Below are positions 49,314 through 58,924 of a stretch of DNA of 64,000 bases, in pieces. A program made the position numbers and the translations under genes. Each line of letters opens with the position of its first letter. Position 1 is the first letter of the stretch. Source of the DNA: Gemmatimonadota bacterium (lineage in GTDB: Bacteria > Gemmatimonadota > Gemmatimonadetes > Longimicrobiales > Gaopeijiaceae); the NCBI GenBank assembly GCA_028873845.1, contig JAPPNO010000123.1, forward strand, positions 1-64,000, read 5' to 3'. Under the pieces are notes generated by a model. The model was not told where the DNA came from. It ran no database searches and saw nothing but the letters and a program-made list of their open reading frames with translations.

Positions 49314-52187
49314 ATGGAGCGAGAAACCCGAACCATGAACGTGAGACACAGGCCGATCCCGGCCGGCACCTTCGGCATTTCCCGGCTGGCGGCCACCTGC
49401 GTGGCCCTTCTGGCCACCGCCTGCGCCACCGATTCCGGCGGCACCGACTTCGCCATCGACTTCGAGCGCTACGAGCTCGCCAATGGCCTCGAGGTGATCC
49501 TCCACGTGGACGACTCCGACCCCCTCGCGGCCGTCGCGATGACCTTCCACGTCGGCTCCGCCCGCGAGGTGGAGGGGCGGACCGGCTTCGCGCACCTCTT
49601 CGAGCACCTCTTCTTCCTCGACTCGGAGAACCTGGGCGCGGGGGGGCTGGACCGCCTCATGACGCGGATCGGCAGCTCCACGAACGGCTCCACCAGCCGC
49701 GACCGCACCAACTACTTCGAGGTCGTCCCCATCGACGGGCTCGAAAAGGCGCTTTGGGCCGAGGCGGACAAGCTCGGCTTCTTCATCAACACCGTGACGG
49801 AATCGGTGGTGGCCAAGGAGAAGCAGGTCGTCAAGAACGAGAAGCGGCAGGGCGTGGACAACCGTCCCTACGGGCACAACGAGTACGTGATCGACCGCGC
49901 GATGTTCCCCGAGGGACACCCCTACCGCTGGCAGGTCATCGGGTCACTGGCCGATCTCGACGCGGCCACCCTCGAGGACGCCAGGGAGTTCCACGCCCGC
50001 TGGTACGGCCCGGGCAACGCCACCCTGGTGGTGGCCGGCGCCCTCGACGTCGAGCAGACCAAGGCGTGGATCGAGAAGTACTTCGGTGAGGTCCCGGCGC
50101 GCGAAATCCCCACCACCCCCGAACCCCCCGGGGTGCGGCTCGCCGAATCGCCCCGCCTCTACCACGAGGACAACTTCGGCAACCTGCCGCTCCTCACCCT
50201 GTCGTGGCCCACGGTCCCCCGCTACCACCCCGACGCCTACGCGCTGAATGTCCTTTCGAGCCTGCTGACCGACGGCAAGTCGACCCCGCTGTACAAGGTG
50301 CTCGTCGAAGAGATGGAGCTCACCCCGCAGGTGTCGACCTTCCACCGCTCGGACGAGCTTGCGGGCCAGTTCAACTTCCAGTCCCTCGCCTTCGCGGGGA
50401 CGGACCTCGACGACCTGCTCGCGGCTGTTGAAGCCGGGTTCGCCCGCTTCGAGGAGGAGGGAGTCCCCGACTCCGAGCTTCGCCGGGTCAAGGCCGGGAC
50501 CGAGACCGGCTTCTACCGCGGGCTGTCCAGCGCGATCGGGAAGGCCTTCCAGCTGGCCGACTACGCCATCTTCGCGGGCGATCCGGGTTACGCGGGCGAG
50601 GACCTCCGCCGGATTCTCGAAGTCTCGGCGGACGACGTCATGCGCGTGTACGAGACCTACCTGAAGGACCGCCACTACGTCGCCACCAGCTTCGTGCCGC
50701 GGGGTCAGGCGGACCTGGCGCTCGAGGGCTCCGAACTGGCCGAGGTCGTGATCGAGCCGATCGTGCAGGGGGCCGAGGCCGAGTTCACCGTGGTGCGGGG
50801 CGAGGAGCGCACGCCGGGCGGGTCCTTCGACCGCTCCGTCGAGCCGCCCTTCGGTCCGTCCCCGACCTTCCGGGCCCCCGAGGTGTGGCGCGAGACGCTC
50901 GCCAACGGTCTCTCCGTTCTGGGGGTGGAGGACCGCGAGACGCCGATGGTGCAGTTCGAACTGGACTTCCGCGGTGGCATGCTCGTGGAGGCCGCCGGAA
51001 AGGCCGGGGTCGCCAACCTGCTGGCCGAGACCATGATGGAGGGCACCGCCCGGCGCACCCCGGAGGAGCTGGAAGAGGCGATCGACCTCCTGGGCGCGTC
51101 GCTGAGCGTGTCGTCCGGGAGCACCGGCTTCAGCATCTCGGGCAGCGTGATGGCCCGCAACTACGACGAGACCATGGCGCTGGTCGAGGAGATCCTCCTG
51201 GAGCCGCGCTTCGACAGCGACCGCTTCGAGCTCGCCCGCCAGAGGGTGGTGAACCTGATCCTGCGCCTCGACGCGAACCCCTCTGCCGTCGCCTCGCAGG
51301 CCTTCAACCGCCTGCTCTACGGCGACCACATCCTCGCGCGGAGCTCCTACGGGACAATCGACGGCGTGAACGCACTCACCATGGACGATCTCCGCGCCTA
51401 CCACGCCTCGGCGCTGGTCCCGGGCGCGGCCGCCTTCCTCGTCGCCGGTGCGGTGTCCCCCGGCGAGGCCACGGCCTCACTGGCAACACTGGCCGAACGC
51501 TGGGAGGATCGCCCCGCGCCCGAAATCCCCGCTCCCCCCGAGTGGTCCGACGACCGCGCGGGCCTCTACTTCATCGACGTCCCCGGCGCCGCCCAGTCCG
51601 TCCTCAACATCGGCTACCTGGCGCTGACCCGCACCGATGACGACTACCACCCCGCCACGGTCATGAACTTCCGGCTCGGCGGCGGCGGCTTCGCCTCCGA
51701 CCTGACCCAGGTGCTTCGTGAAGGCAAGGGGTATACCTACGGCGTCGGATCGGGTTTCAGCGGAGGCCACTACCCGGGACCCTTCAGCATCAGCAGCTCG
51801 GTGCGCTCCAACGTCACGCTGGAGTCGCTCGAGATCATCAGGGACATGCTGGAGACCTACGGCCCCACCTTCGACGACGAGGACCTGGCCTTCACGCAGG
51901 GTTACCTGCTGCGCGCCAACGCACGCGCCTTCGAGACGCTGGGCGCCAAGCTCGGCGTGGTGAGCGCCGTGAACGAATACGGCTTCGCGCCCGACTACGT
52001 GCTGCAGCAGGAGCAGACCGTGCGCGACATGACGGTGGAGCGCGTGACGGAGTTGGCGGAACAGTACCTGAGCGGGGACATGATCTGGCTGGTGGTGGGG
52101 GACGCGGCCACGCAGATGGGCCGGCTGGAGGCGCTGGGACTGGGGACGCCCGTGTTGCTGGACCGGTCGGGGCGCCCGGCCGGTTGA
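49314..52187 (+). CDS. M16-family zinc metallopeptidase, two tandem M16 modules, probable lipoprotein
   Basis: LLATACATDSGG lipobox; inverted zinc motif HLFEHLFFL (HxxEH); second module VQFELDFRGGMLVEAAGKAGVANLLAETMMEGT. Confidence 0.9.
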   Translation: MERETRTMNVRHRPIPAGTFGISRLAATCVALLATACATDSGGTDFAIDFERYELANGLEVILHVDDSDPLAAVAMTFHVGSAREVEGRTGFAHLFEHLFFLDSENLGAGGLDRLMTRIGSSTNGSTSRDRTNYFEVVPIDGLEKALWAEADKLGFFINTVTESVVAKEKQVVKNEKRQGVDNRPYGHNEYVIDRAMFPEGHPYRWQVIGSLADLDAATLEDAREFHARWYGPGNATLVVAGALDVEQTKAWIEKYFGEVPAREIPTTPEPPGVRLAESPRLYHEDNFGNLPLLTLSWPTVPRYHPDAYALNVLSSLLTDGKSTPLYKVLVEEMELTPQVSTFHRSDELAGQFNFQSLAFAGTDLDDLLAAVEAGFARFEEEGVPDSELRRVKAGTETGFYRGLSSAIGKAFQLADYAIFAGDPGYAGEDLRRILEVSADDVMRVYETYLKDRHYVATSFVPRGQADLALEGSELAEVVIEPIVQGAEAEFTVVRGEERTPGGSFDRSVEPPFGPSPTFRAPEVWRETLANGLSVLGVEDRETPMVQFELDFRGGMLVEAAGKAGVANLLAETMMEGTARRTPEELEEAIDLLGASLSVSSGSTGFSISGSVMARNYDETMALVEEILLEPRFDSDRFELARQRVVNLILRLDANPSAVASQAFNRLLYGDHILARSSYGTIDGVNALTMDDLRAYHASALVPGAAAFLVAGAVSPGEATASLATLAERWEDRPAPEIPAPPEWSDDRAGLYFIDVPGAAQSVLNIGYLALTRTDDDYHPATVMNFRLGGGGFASDLTQVLREGKGYTYGVGSGFSGGHYPGPFSISSSVRSNVTLESLEIIRDMLETYGPTFDDEDLAFTQGYLLRANARAFETLGAKLGVVSAVNEYGFAPDYVLQQEQTVRDMTVERVTELAEQYLSGDMIWLVVGDAATQMGRLEALGLGTPVLLDRSGRPAG

Positions 52188-52194
52188 GCTTGAC

Positions 52195-54492
52195 ATGACA
52201 CAAATCCGTTCTCTCCCACGCCCGGCGGCCACCATCCTCGCCACCGCGGCGCTCCTCGCCGCGCCGGCGATCCGCCCGGCCTGGTCCGCTTCCCCCCAAC
52301 AGGGCCCCGGCAACGGCAACGGCTCGGCCACCGGTCCCTCGCTTCCCGGCACCGCCACCGCCGTGCGCACCGACGCCCCCCCGGTCATCGACGGCGTCCC
52401 CGACGACGCGGCCTGGAACGCCGCCACCCCCCTCACCGCCTTCACCCAGCGCGAGCCCCACGACGGCCGGCCCGCCTCCGAACCGACCGAACTGCGCATC
52501 CTCTTCGACGCCGACGCGATCTACGTGGCGGTCTGGGCCTGGGACTCGCAGGCGCACGCGATCGTCCCCGGCGACGCCATCCGCGACTACGAGGTGAGCG
52601 ACGCCGATGCGGTCATCATGGTCTTCGACACCTACAACGACCAGCAGAACGGCTTCGTCTTCGGCACCACCCCGGCCGGGATCGAGTACGACGGGCAGGT
52701 CGCCTCGCAGGGAGGCGGCGGCGGGTTCTTCCTGGGCGGAGGAATGAACAGCATGCGGCGCTTCCAGGCCGGCGCCGGCGGCGGCTTCAACAAGAACTGG
52801 GACGGCAGCTGGACCGTCGCGGCCACCCGCGACGACGAAGGCTGGTACGCCGAGTTCCGCATCCCCTTCAGCACGCTCCGCTACGGGGCGGAGAACGACA
52901 CATGGGGGTTCAACGTGTCGCGCCGCATCCGGCGCCTCAACGAGGAGGATTTCTGGTCCGCGGTGCCCCGCGAGTTCGGCCTCTACCGCCTGGACTTCGC
53001 CGGGCAGCTGGCCGGCGTGGAGCCACCCTTCCGGCGGGCCGCCACGGTCACCCCGTACGTGCTGGGATCGACGGTGCGCGACTACACCGACCCCGCGCAG
53101 AGCGCCTTCGGCCGCGACGGCGAGATCGGAGGCGAGGCGAAGCTCCAGGTCACCCAGGGCCTCACGCTCGACATGACCGTCAACACCGATTTCGCCCAGG
53201 TTGAGGTCGACGACCAGCAAGTCAACCTGACGCGCTTCTCGCTACTCTTCCCCGAGAAGCGGCCCTTCTTCCTGGAGAACGCGGGCTTCTTCGCCGTCGG
53301 CGGCGGCGGCGCGGACCTCTTCTTCAGCCGCCGGATCGGCATCTCGGGGGGGCACCCCGTGCCGATCAGGGGCGGCGGACGGCTCTCGGGGCGCGCGGCC
53401 GGGCTGAACGTGGGTTTGCTGCACATCCTGACCGGCAACAACGTGCCGGAAGGGCCCGAGAACGCCTACTCCGTGGCCCGAATCGCGAAGGAATTGCCCA
53501 ACCGCTCCCGCCTCGGCGGGCTCTTCGTCAACCGCGCCGGCAATCTGGACGGAGACTACAACCGCACCTTCGCGGTGGACGGTCAGCTGGGGATCGGCGA
53601 CAACCTGACCCTGACGTCCTTCGCCGCGCGCACCGAGACCCCCGGCCTGGAGGGCGCCGATCACGCCTGGAACTTCACCGCCGGTTGGAGCAGCCGCAGC
53701 CTGCGCGCCAACGCCACCGTCCGCGAGATCGGAGAGCACTTCAACCCCGAGGTGGGGTTCGTGCCCCGCAACGGCCACCGCTACATGCAGTTCTTCGTGC
53801 TGCACAACATCCGGCCGACGCGCTTCTTCCGCGAACTCCGCCCGCATATCTCCTACTACACCTACCGCAGCCTGCGCACCGGCGTCGAGAGCAACTTCAA
53901 CGAATCGGCGCGCCTGCACATCGACAATCACTGGGAGTGGCCGTCCGGGATGGAGCTGCACACCGGCGCCAACTACGTAACCGAGGGCCTCTACGAGCCC
54001 TTCACGATCCGCGGCACCGAGGTCGTCGTGCCCGAGGGAAGCTATTCGGGCTGGGAGTCGCAGATCGTCTTCTTCACCGACCAGTCGCGGTCCCTGTCCT
54101 TCAACTCCCGCTTCAACTGGGGCGGTTTCCTGTCGGGGAGCAAGCGGACCAGCAGTGCCGACGTGACGCTCCGCGGGGGCACGCGCGCCAGCGCCACGCT
54201 CCGCGTCGCCTACAACGACGTGAAGCTGCCGGAGGGCGACTTCACCACAACGCTGGCCGGGGTGAACCTGGGCTACTTCTTCACACCGCGCGTCTACATC
54301 CAGTCGCTCGTCCAGTACTCGGACCAGATCGACACCTGGTCGGCCAACGTGCGTTTCGGATGGCTCAACACGGCGGGGACGGGGCTCTTCCTGGTGTACA
54401 ACGAGGTGCAGGGGATCGAGGATCTGACGGGGCCGCTGGGGCGGTCGCTGTACCTGAAGTTCACGCGTCAGGTGAACGTGTTCGGGGGGTAG
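52195..54492 (+). CDS. DUF5916 protein with N-terminal CBM9-like domain
   Basis: APPVIDGVPDDAAWNAATPLTAFTQREPHDGRPASEPTELRILFDADAIYVAVWAWD; NTDFAQVEVDDQQVNLTRFSLLFPEKRPFFLENAGFF. Confidence 0.85.
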   Translation: MTQIRSLPRPAATILATAALLAAPAIRPAWSASPQQGPGNGNGSATGPSLPGTATAVRTDAPPVIDGVPDDAAWNAATPLTAFTQREPHDGRPASEPTELRILFDADAIYVAVWAWDSQAHAIVPGDAIRDYEVSDADAVIMVFDTYNDQQNGFVFGTTPAGIEYDGQVASQGGGGGFFLGGGMNSMRRFQAGAGGGFNKNWDGSWTVAATRDDEGWYAEFRIPFSTLRYGAENDTWGFNVSRRIRRLNEEDFWSAVPREFGLYRLDFAGQLAGVEPPFRRAATVTPYVLGSTVRDYTDPAQSAFGRDGEIGGEAKLQVTQGLTLDMTVNTDFAQVEVDDQQVNLTRFSLLFPEKRPFFLENAGFFAVGGGGADLFFSRRIGISGGHPVPIRGGGRLSGRAAGLNVGLLHILTGNNVPEGPENAYSVARIAKELPNRSRLGGLFVNRAGNLDGDYNRTFAVDGQLGIGDNLTLTSFAARTETPGLEGADHAWNFTAGWSSRSLRANATVREIGEHFNPEVGFVPRNGHRYMQFFVLHNIRPTRFFRELRPHISYYTYRSLRTGVESNFNESARLHIDNHWEWPSGMELHTGANYVTEGLYEPFTIRGTEVVVPEGSYSGWESQIVFFTDQSRSLSFNSRFNWGGFLSGSKRTSSADVTLRGGTRASATLRVAYNDVKLPEGDFTTTLAGVNLGYFFTPRVYIQSLVQYSDQIDTWSANVRFGWLNTAGTGLFLVYNEVQGIEDLTGPLGRSLYLKFTRQVNVFGG

Positions 54493-54523
54493 ACGCACTT
54501 ACAACCGACCAGGAGGCGCCGGT

Positions 54524-55765
54524 ATGGCCGGGAAGACACGAAGGTTCGCAAGTGATTTCAATCGTGGGGTGGCCGTGGCGGTGCCGCTCGTTCTGGCCGC
54601 CGCCTGCCAGGATGCCGCGCAAGCGCCGGCCGTGATGGAAACGGACAGCGCGGGGATCAGGATCGTCACCAGCGATCCGCTCCAATCGGAGGCCGTGTGC
54701 TCCCTCTCCGACGAACCGACATTCCTGGTCGGGGACAACCAGGAGGACGAGTCGCAGTGGTTCTCCTCGGTCAGCGGTGTGGGCGCGCTCTCGGACGGGT
54801 CCGTCGTGGTGGCCGAGAGAGGCAGCGGCCAGCTCCGGATCTACGACGGCACGGGCCAACATCTCCGCAGCATGGGCCGCCTGGGTGAGGGGCCGGGCGA
54901 ATTCAGCCGGCTCTGGTTCCTCAGGGTCCTGGCGGGGGACACCGTGTGGGTGGGCGACTACCGGCCGATGCGCTACTTCCTCTATGCCTCGGGCGGTGAC
55001 TGGGTCCGCACGATCGAGCTTGATCCGATGTACCTGAACCCGACGCGCGACGGCGGCGTATTGGCGAGCGGCGTCTCGATCAACGTTCGGAACGAGGGCG
55101 CCGAGCGACATGACTTCAAGACGCCGGATACCTGGCACGTCGAAGCCCACGCCCCCGACGGCAAACTCATCGGCCCGGTGGCCACGGTGCCGTCGCGCAC
55201 ATTCGGCGAGGTGAAGGAGGATCCGACCTTCCTCATCGACCCCTTCTTCGATTCCAGTGCCTCCGTTGATGCGCGCGGGCACACCATCGCCATCGCCAAC
55301 GGCCGCGATCCCGAGGTCAGGGTCATGGACGATGAGTTCCGGCTGCGCCTGATCGTCCGCTGGCGCGATCCGGGCCGACAGGTGACCCCGGAGCACGTGC
55401 GGGCCGCCCGGGACGCAGTGGAACGGTGGGCAAGGCGGGACGGGGAGCTGTCGGCCAGCGACCGGGCGCTGCTCAGTCCCGACCGCCCCGCGGCCGATGT
55501 CCTGCCGGCGGTCCGGAGAGTGTGGGTCGGCACCGACGGCAGCATCTGGGTGTTCCCGGAAAGCGTCCCTGGCGAGTCCGAGCCGCCGCGGCCCATGGGA
55601 TTCGGAGCCGACGGACGCTTCCTCTGCCACCTGGCCAACGTGCCGGGCGACTTCGGCATCTGGGAGGTGGGGCCCGACTACGCGCTGGGCATTCGGGAGA
55701 GCGAGTTCGACGTGCAGCTGGTGGCGAAGTACGGCCTGAGGCGGCCGGGTGCCGCTCCCGACTGA
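54524..55765 (+). CDS. 6-bladed beta-propeller-type lipoprotein, paralogue 1
   Basis: AAACQD lipobox; GVGALSDGSVVVAERGSGQLRIYDGTGQHLRSMGRLGEGPGEF; GDTVWVGDYRPMRYFLY; ANGRDPEVRVMDDEFRLRLIVRW. Confidence 0.75.
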   Translation: MAGKTRRFASDFNRGVAVAVPLVLAAACQDAAQAPAVMETDSAGIRIVTSDPLQSEAVCSLSDEPTFLVGDNQEDESQWFSSVSGVGALSDGSVVVAERGSGQLRIYDGTGQHLRSMGRLGEGPGEFSRLWFLRVLAGDTVWVGDYRPMRYFLYASGGDWVRTIELDPMYLNPTRDGGVLASGVSINVRNEGAERHDFKTPDTWHVEAHAPDGKLIGPVATVPSRTFGEVKEDPTFLIDPFFDSSASVDARGHTIAIANGRDPEVRVMDDEFRLRLIVRWRDPGRQVTPEHVRAARDAVERWARRDGELSASDRALLSPDRPAADVLPAVRRVWVGTDGSIWVFPESVPGESEPPRPMGFGADGRFLCHLANVPGDFGIWEVGPDYALGIRESEFDVQLVAKYGLRRPGAAPD

Positions 55766-55922
55766 CCGGCGCCCGGGAGCCTGTCCACGCGGCCTCCGCA
55801 CCGGGACCGAAGCGGCGACTTCCGGCAAAGGACCGTATCCCCTTTCCTCGAAACCCCTTACCGGTCAACCCACGTAGTTGGACGCGGGCACCCGATACGT
55901 CCATCGGCCCGGAACAACCGAC

Positions 55923-57170
55923 ATGATCAGATGCACCGCAGTCTCATCGGGGACATGGTCCGCGGCTGTCGCTGCCGCCTTGACGCTGATTCTCGGTGTC
56001 GGCTGCGACGACCGACCCGCACCAGCCCCGAGGATCGAGATCGACAGCGCCGGGGTCAGGATCGTCACCATCGACCCGTTCGCCTCCGATGCCGCGTGCT
56101 CCGTGAGCGAGGAACCGACATTCTACATCGGCGACAGCGAGGAGAGTGACGAGCAGTGGTTCACCCGCGTCCTGGGCACGGTCCGCCTGTCCGACGGCTC
56201 CGTCGCGGTTGCCGACGACTACACCATGCAGGTCCGCATCTTCGACGAGTCGGGTGCGCATATCCGTTCCATGGGGCGGGAGGGGGAGGGCCCGGGGGAG
56301 TTCAAGCGGCTCTGGCTCATCTGGCGTCTGCCCGGTGACACCTTGTGGGTGGGTGACTACCGGCCCTGGCGCTACCAGGTGTACGCCTCGACCGGGGAGT
56401 GGGTGCGGACGGTGACGATGGATCCGGTCTATCCGAACCCGCCCCGGGGAGGAGGGGGCGTGCTCGCCAATGGCATTTCGATCAACGTGCGGCAGATGTA
56501 CGCCAGGCCTCAGGACTTCAGCACCCCCGACAGGAACCAGGTCGAGGCCCATGGACGGGACGGGAAGCTGATCGGCGTCCTCGCGACCGTGCGCGGCCGC
56601 ACCCTCGGCCAGGTGGATGACGGTACGCTCAACTACTACCTGAGCCCCTGGTACGATTCCTACCCAACAATCGACGCGGAGGGCCGGACGATCGTAACCG
56701 CCAACGGCCGCGATCCCGAGGTCCGGGTTCTGGACGACGAGATGCGCCTGCGGCTTGTCATCCGCTGGGACGACCCCGGCGCGAACGTGACCTCCGCCGA
56801 CATTCAGGCGGCCCGGGAAGCCGAGCGGCGCCGGGCCCTGGAAGATGGAGAGATCTCACAGTTCGAAGAGGCCAGACTGAGCCCGAAGCGCCCCGCTGCG
56901 GACGTCTTCCCCGCGGTCAGCTCGGTCAATGCCGGAGTGGATGGTACCGTTTGGGTGTATCGCTATCGCAGGCCCGGCGCGCCCGCCCGGCCGCGGCTGA
57001 TGGCGTTCAGCCCGGATGGGGACTTCGTCTGTCACCTGGCCACAGGAAAGAGCGGCTTCACGATCCGGGAGTTCGGGGCCGACTACGTGCTCGGGGTGCA
57101 CACGACCGAACTGGGTGTGCAGCATGTGGCGATGTACGATCTGGCGCGGCCGGAGGCGACACCGGAATAG
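55923..57170 (+). CDS. 6-bladed beta-propeller-type exported protein, paralogue 2
   Basis: VRLSDGSVAVADDYTMQVRIFDESGAHIRSMGREGEGPGEF; GDTLWVGDYRPWRY; ANGRDPEVRVLDDEMRLRLVIRWDD. Confidence 0.75.
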   Translation: MIRCTAVSSGTWSAAVAAALTLILGVGCDDRPAPAPRIEIDSAGVRIVTIDPFASDAACSVSEEPTFYIGDSEESDEQWFTRVLGTVRLSDGSVAVADDYTMQVRIFDESGAHIRSMGREGEGPGEFKRLWLIWRLPGDTLWVGDYRPWRYQVYASTGEWVRTVTMDPVYPNPPRGGGGVLANGISINVRQMYARPQDFSTPDRNQVEAHGRDGKLIGVLATVRGRTLGQVDDGTLNYYLSPWYDSYPTIDAEGRTIVTANGRDPEVRVLDDEMRLRLVIRWDDPGANVTSADIQAAREAERRRALEDGEISQFEEARLSPKRPAADVFPAVSSVNAGVDGTVWVYRYRRPGAPARPRLMAFSPDGDFVCHLATGKSGFTIREFGADYVLGVHTTELGVQHVAMYDLARPEATPE

Positions 57171-57193
57171 CCGGGCTTGAGGGAGGCCCCTTG

Positions 57194-57289
57194 CCAGCTG
57201 CCGGATGTCACTCGTGTGGCGCTCGCGCTGACGGCTTTCTGACCCGCTCCGTTTAGATTGGGGTTCACACGCGGCACGCCCCCACCTCC
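57194..57289. repeat. Intergenic repeat copy A (matches 58798-58894)
   Basis: cagctgcc..ggatgtca...gctgacgg[c/t]tt[t/c]ctgacccgc...ttagattg.gg...cacacg...cacctcc. Confidence 0.7.
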
Positions 57290-57322
57290 ATGTCGCCAGG
57301 AGCGGTGGTCCGGGCACCGCAT

Positions 57323-57370
57323 TCGCTCGTCCAGTACTCGGACCAGATCGACAACTGGTCGGCCGGCGTG
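57323..57370 (+). repeat. Remnant of the DUF5916 gene 3' region (copy of 54304-54351)
   Basis: 48 nt with 45 identical positions: tcgctcgtccagtactcggaccagatcgaca[c/a]ctggtcggcc[aa/gg]cgtg. Confidence 0.85.
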
Positions 57371-57451
57371 CTGGTCCCGGACAACCAGCCACGCGGGCCA
57401 ATGCGTCCAAGGTTGACAGTGCATATGGGTCCAGCGAACAGAGGGGAGCCG

Positions 57452-58769
57452 ATGAAGAAACTTCCTGGCAACGGCACGCGCATGGGAATTGAACCGGAGA
57501 TTCCGCCGGCCGGATGTCCGGCGTCGTCCGCAAGTTCGAACGGTCGTGCATCGCGGCGACCTTCCGCTCCGGTGTTGGCGCTGCTGATGGCGGGGGTCGG
57601 GGGCTGGAACGCACAGCCCGCGCCGGCACAGCAAGTCGAAATCGACAGCACAGGGGTTCGAAGGGTGACCATCGATCCATCCGCTTCGGATGCCATGTGC
57701 TCCCTGGGCGAAGAACCGACGTTTTCCGTAGGCGACGACGAGGATCACGACGAACTGTGGTTCTCGCGCGTCCTGGGCGTCGCCAGACTCTCCGATGGTT
57801 CCGTGGCGGTGGCGGACGACCAGTCCCGCGAAGTGCGAAATCTTCGACGCGTCCGGCTCGCACGTCCGTTCGATGGGACGGGAGGGTGAGGGCCCCGGGG
57901 AGTTCGACAACATCTGGTTCATGTGGCGCCTCCCGGGAGACACGCTGTGGGTGGGTGATTTCAGACCCTGGCGCTACCACCTGTACACCTCGACAGGGGA
58001 GCATGTCCGGACCGTGACGATGGATCCGCTCTACGCGAACCGATCCCGGGGTGGCGGCGTGCTCGCGAATGGCGTTTCGCTCAACGTTCGGTATGAACCT
58101 GCCAGGCGGCGAGACTTCAAGACGCCCGATTCCTGGCACGTCGAAGCCCACGGCCCTGACGGGAAGCTGCTGGGAACGCTCATGACCCTGCCCGGGCGCA
58201 CGTTCGGCCGCGTGGGTGGGGACGCATCGAACTTCTATGACAGCCCCCTGTTCGACGCGAGCTCATCGATCGACGTGGCGGGCCGAACGGTCGCGATGGC
58301 CAACGGCCGTGATCCTGAAGTCAAGGTCCTGGATGACGAATTGCGACTGCGCCTCGTCGTCCGCTGGGACGACCCCGGCCGGGAAGTGACGGCCGCGCAC
58401 GTGCGGTCGGCCAGGGAGGCCAGGAGGCGCCGGGCAGGGGAAGCCGGCGAGGAGCGGCGGCTGGGAATCTCCGACCTGGACTCGGATCTTCCCGCGGCGG
58501 ATTTCTTTCCCTCGGTCAGTTCGGTCAAGGCGGGCGTGGATGGGACCGTGTGGGTATGGCGGTATCCCAGGCCGGGTGTGCCCGGCCGGTCACGGGTGAT
58601 GGCCTTTGGTTCCGATGGCGATCTCGAGTGCTTCCTGACCACCAACAAGGATGACTACAGGATCCTCGAGTTCGGGGCCGACTACGTGCTTGGGGTGCAC
58701 ACGACCGAACTGGGTGTGCAGCATGTGGCGATGTATGACCTGGTGCGGCCCGCGGCGCCACCGAAGTAG
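57452..58769 (+). pseudogene. 6-bladed beta-propeller paralogue 3, interrupted by a +1 frameshift at an AAA run (57838-57840)
   Basis: Frame of 57452 gives ...GSVAVADDQSREVR then leaves homology; frame of 57795 resumes IFDASGSHVRSMGREGEGPGEF to the stop at 58769. Confidence 0.75.
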
Positions 58770-58797
58770 TCTTGACGGGGTTCGCTGCTGCGGTTGG

Positions 58798-58894
58798 TCA
58801 GCTGCCGCCGGATGTCATTGCTGCCTCGACCGAGCTGACGGTTTCCTGACCCGCGACCCTTAGATTGCGGGGCACACGACCCTCGTCCACCTCC
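58798..58894. repeat. Intergenic repeat copy B (upstream of recQ)
   Basis: See copy A at 57194-57289. Confidence 0.7.
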
Positions 58895-58924
58895 GGCGCC
58901 ACCAGGAACACCAGCCTCTTCGCC

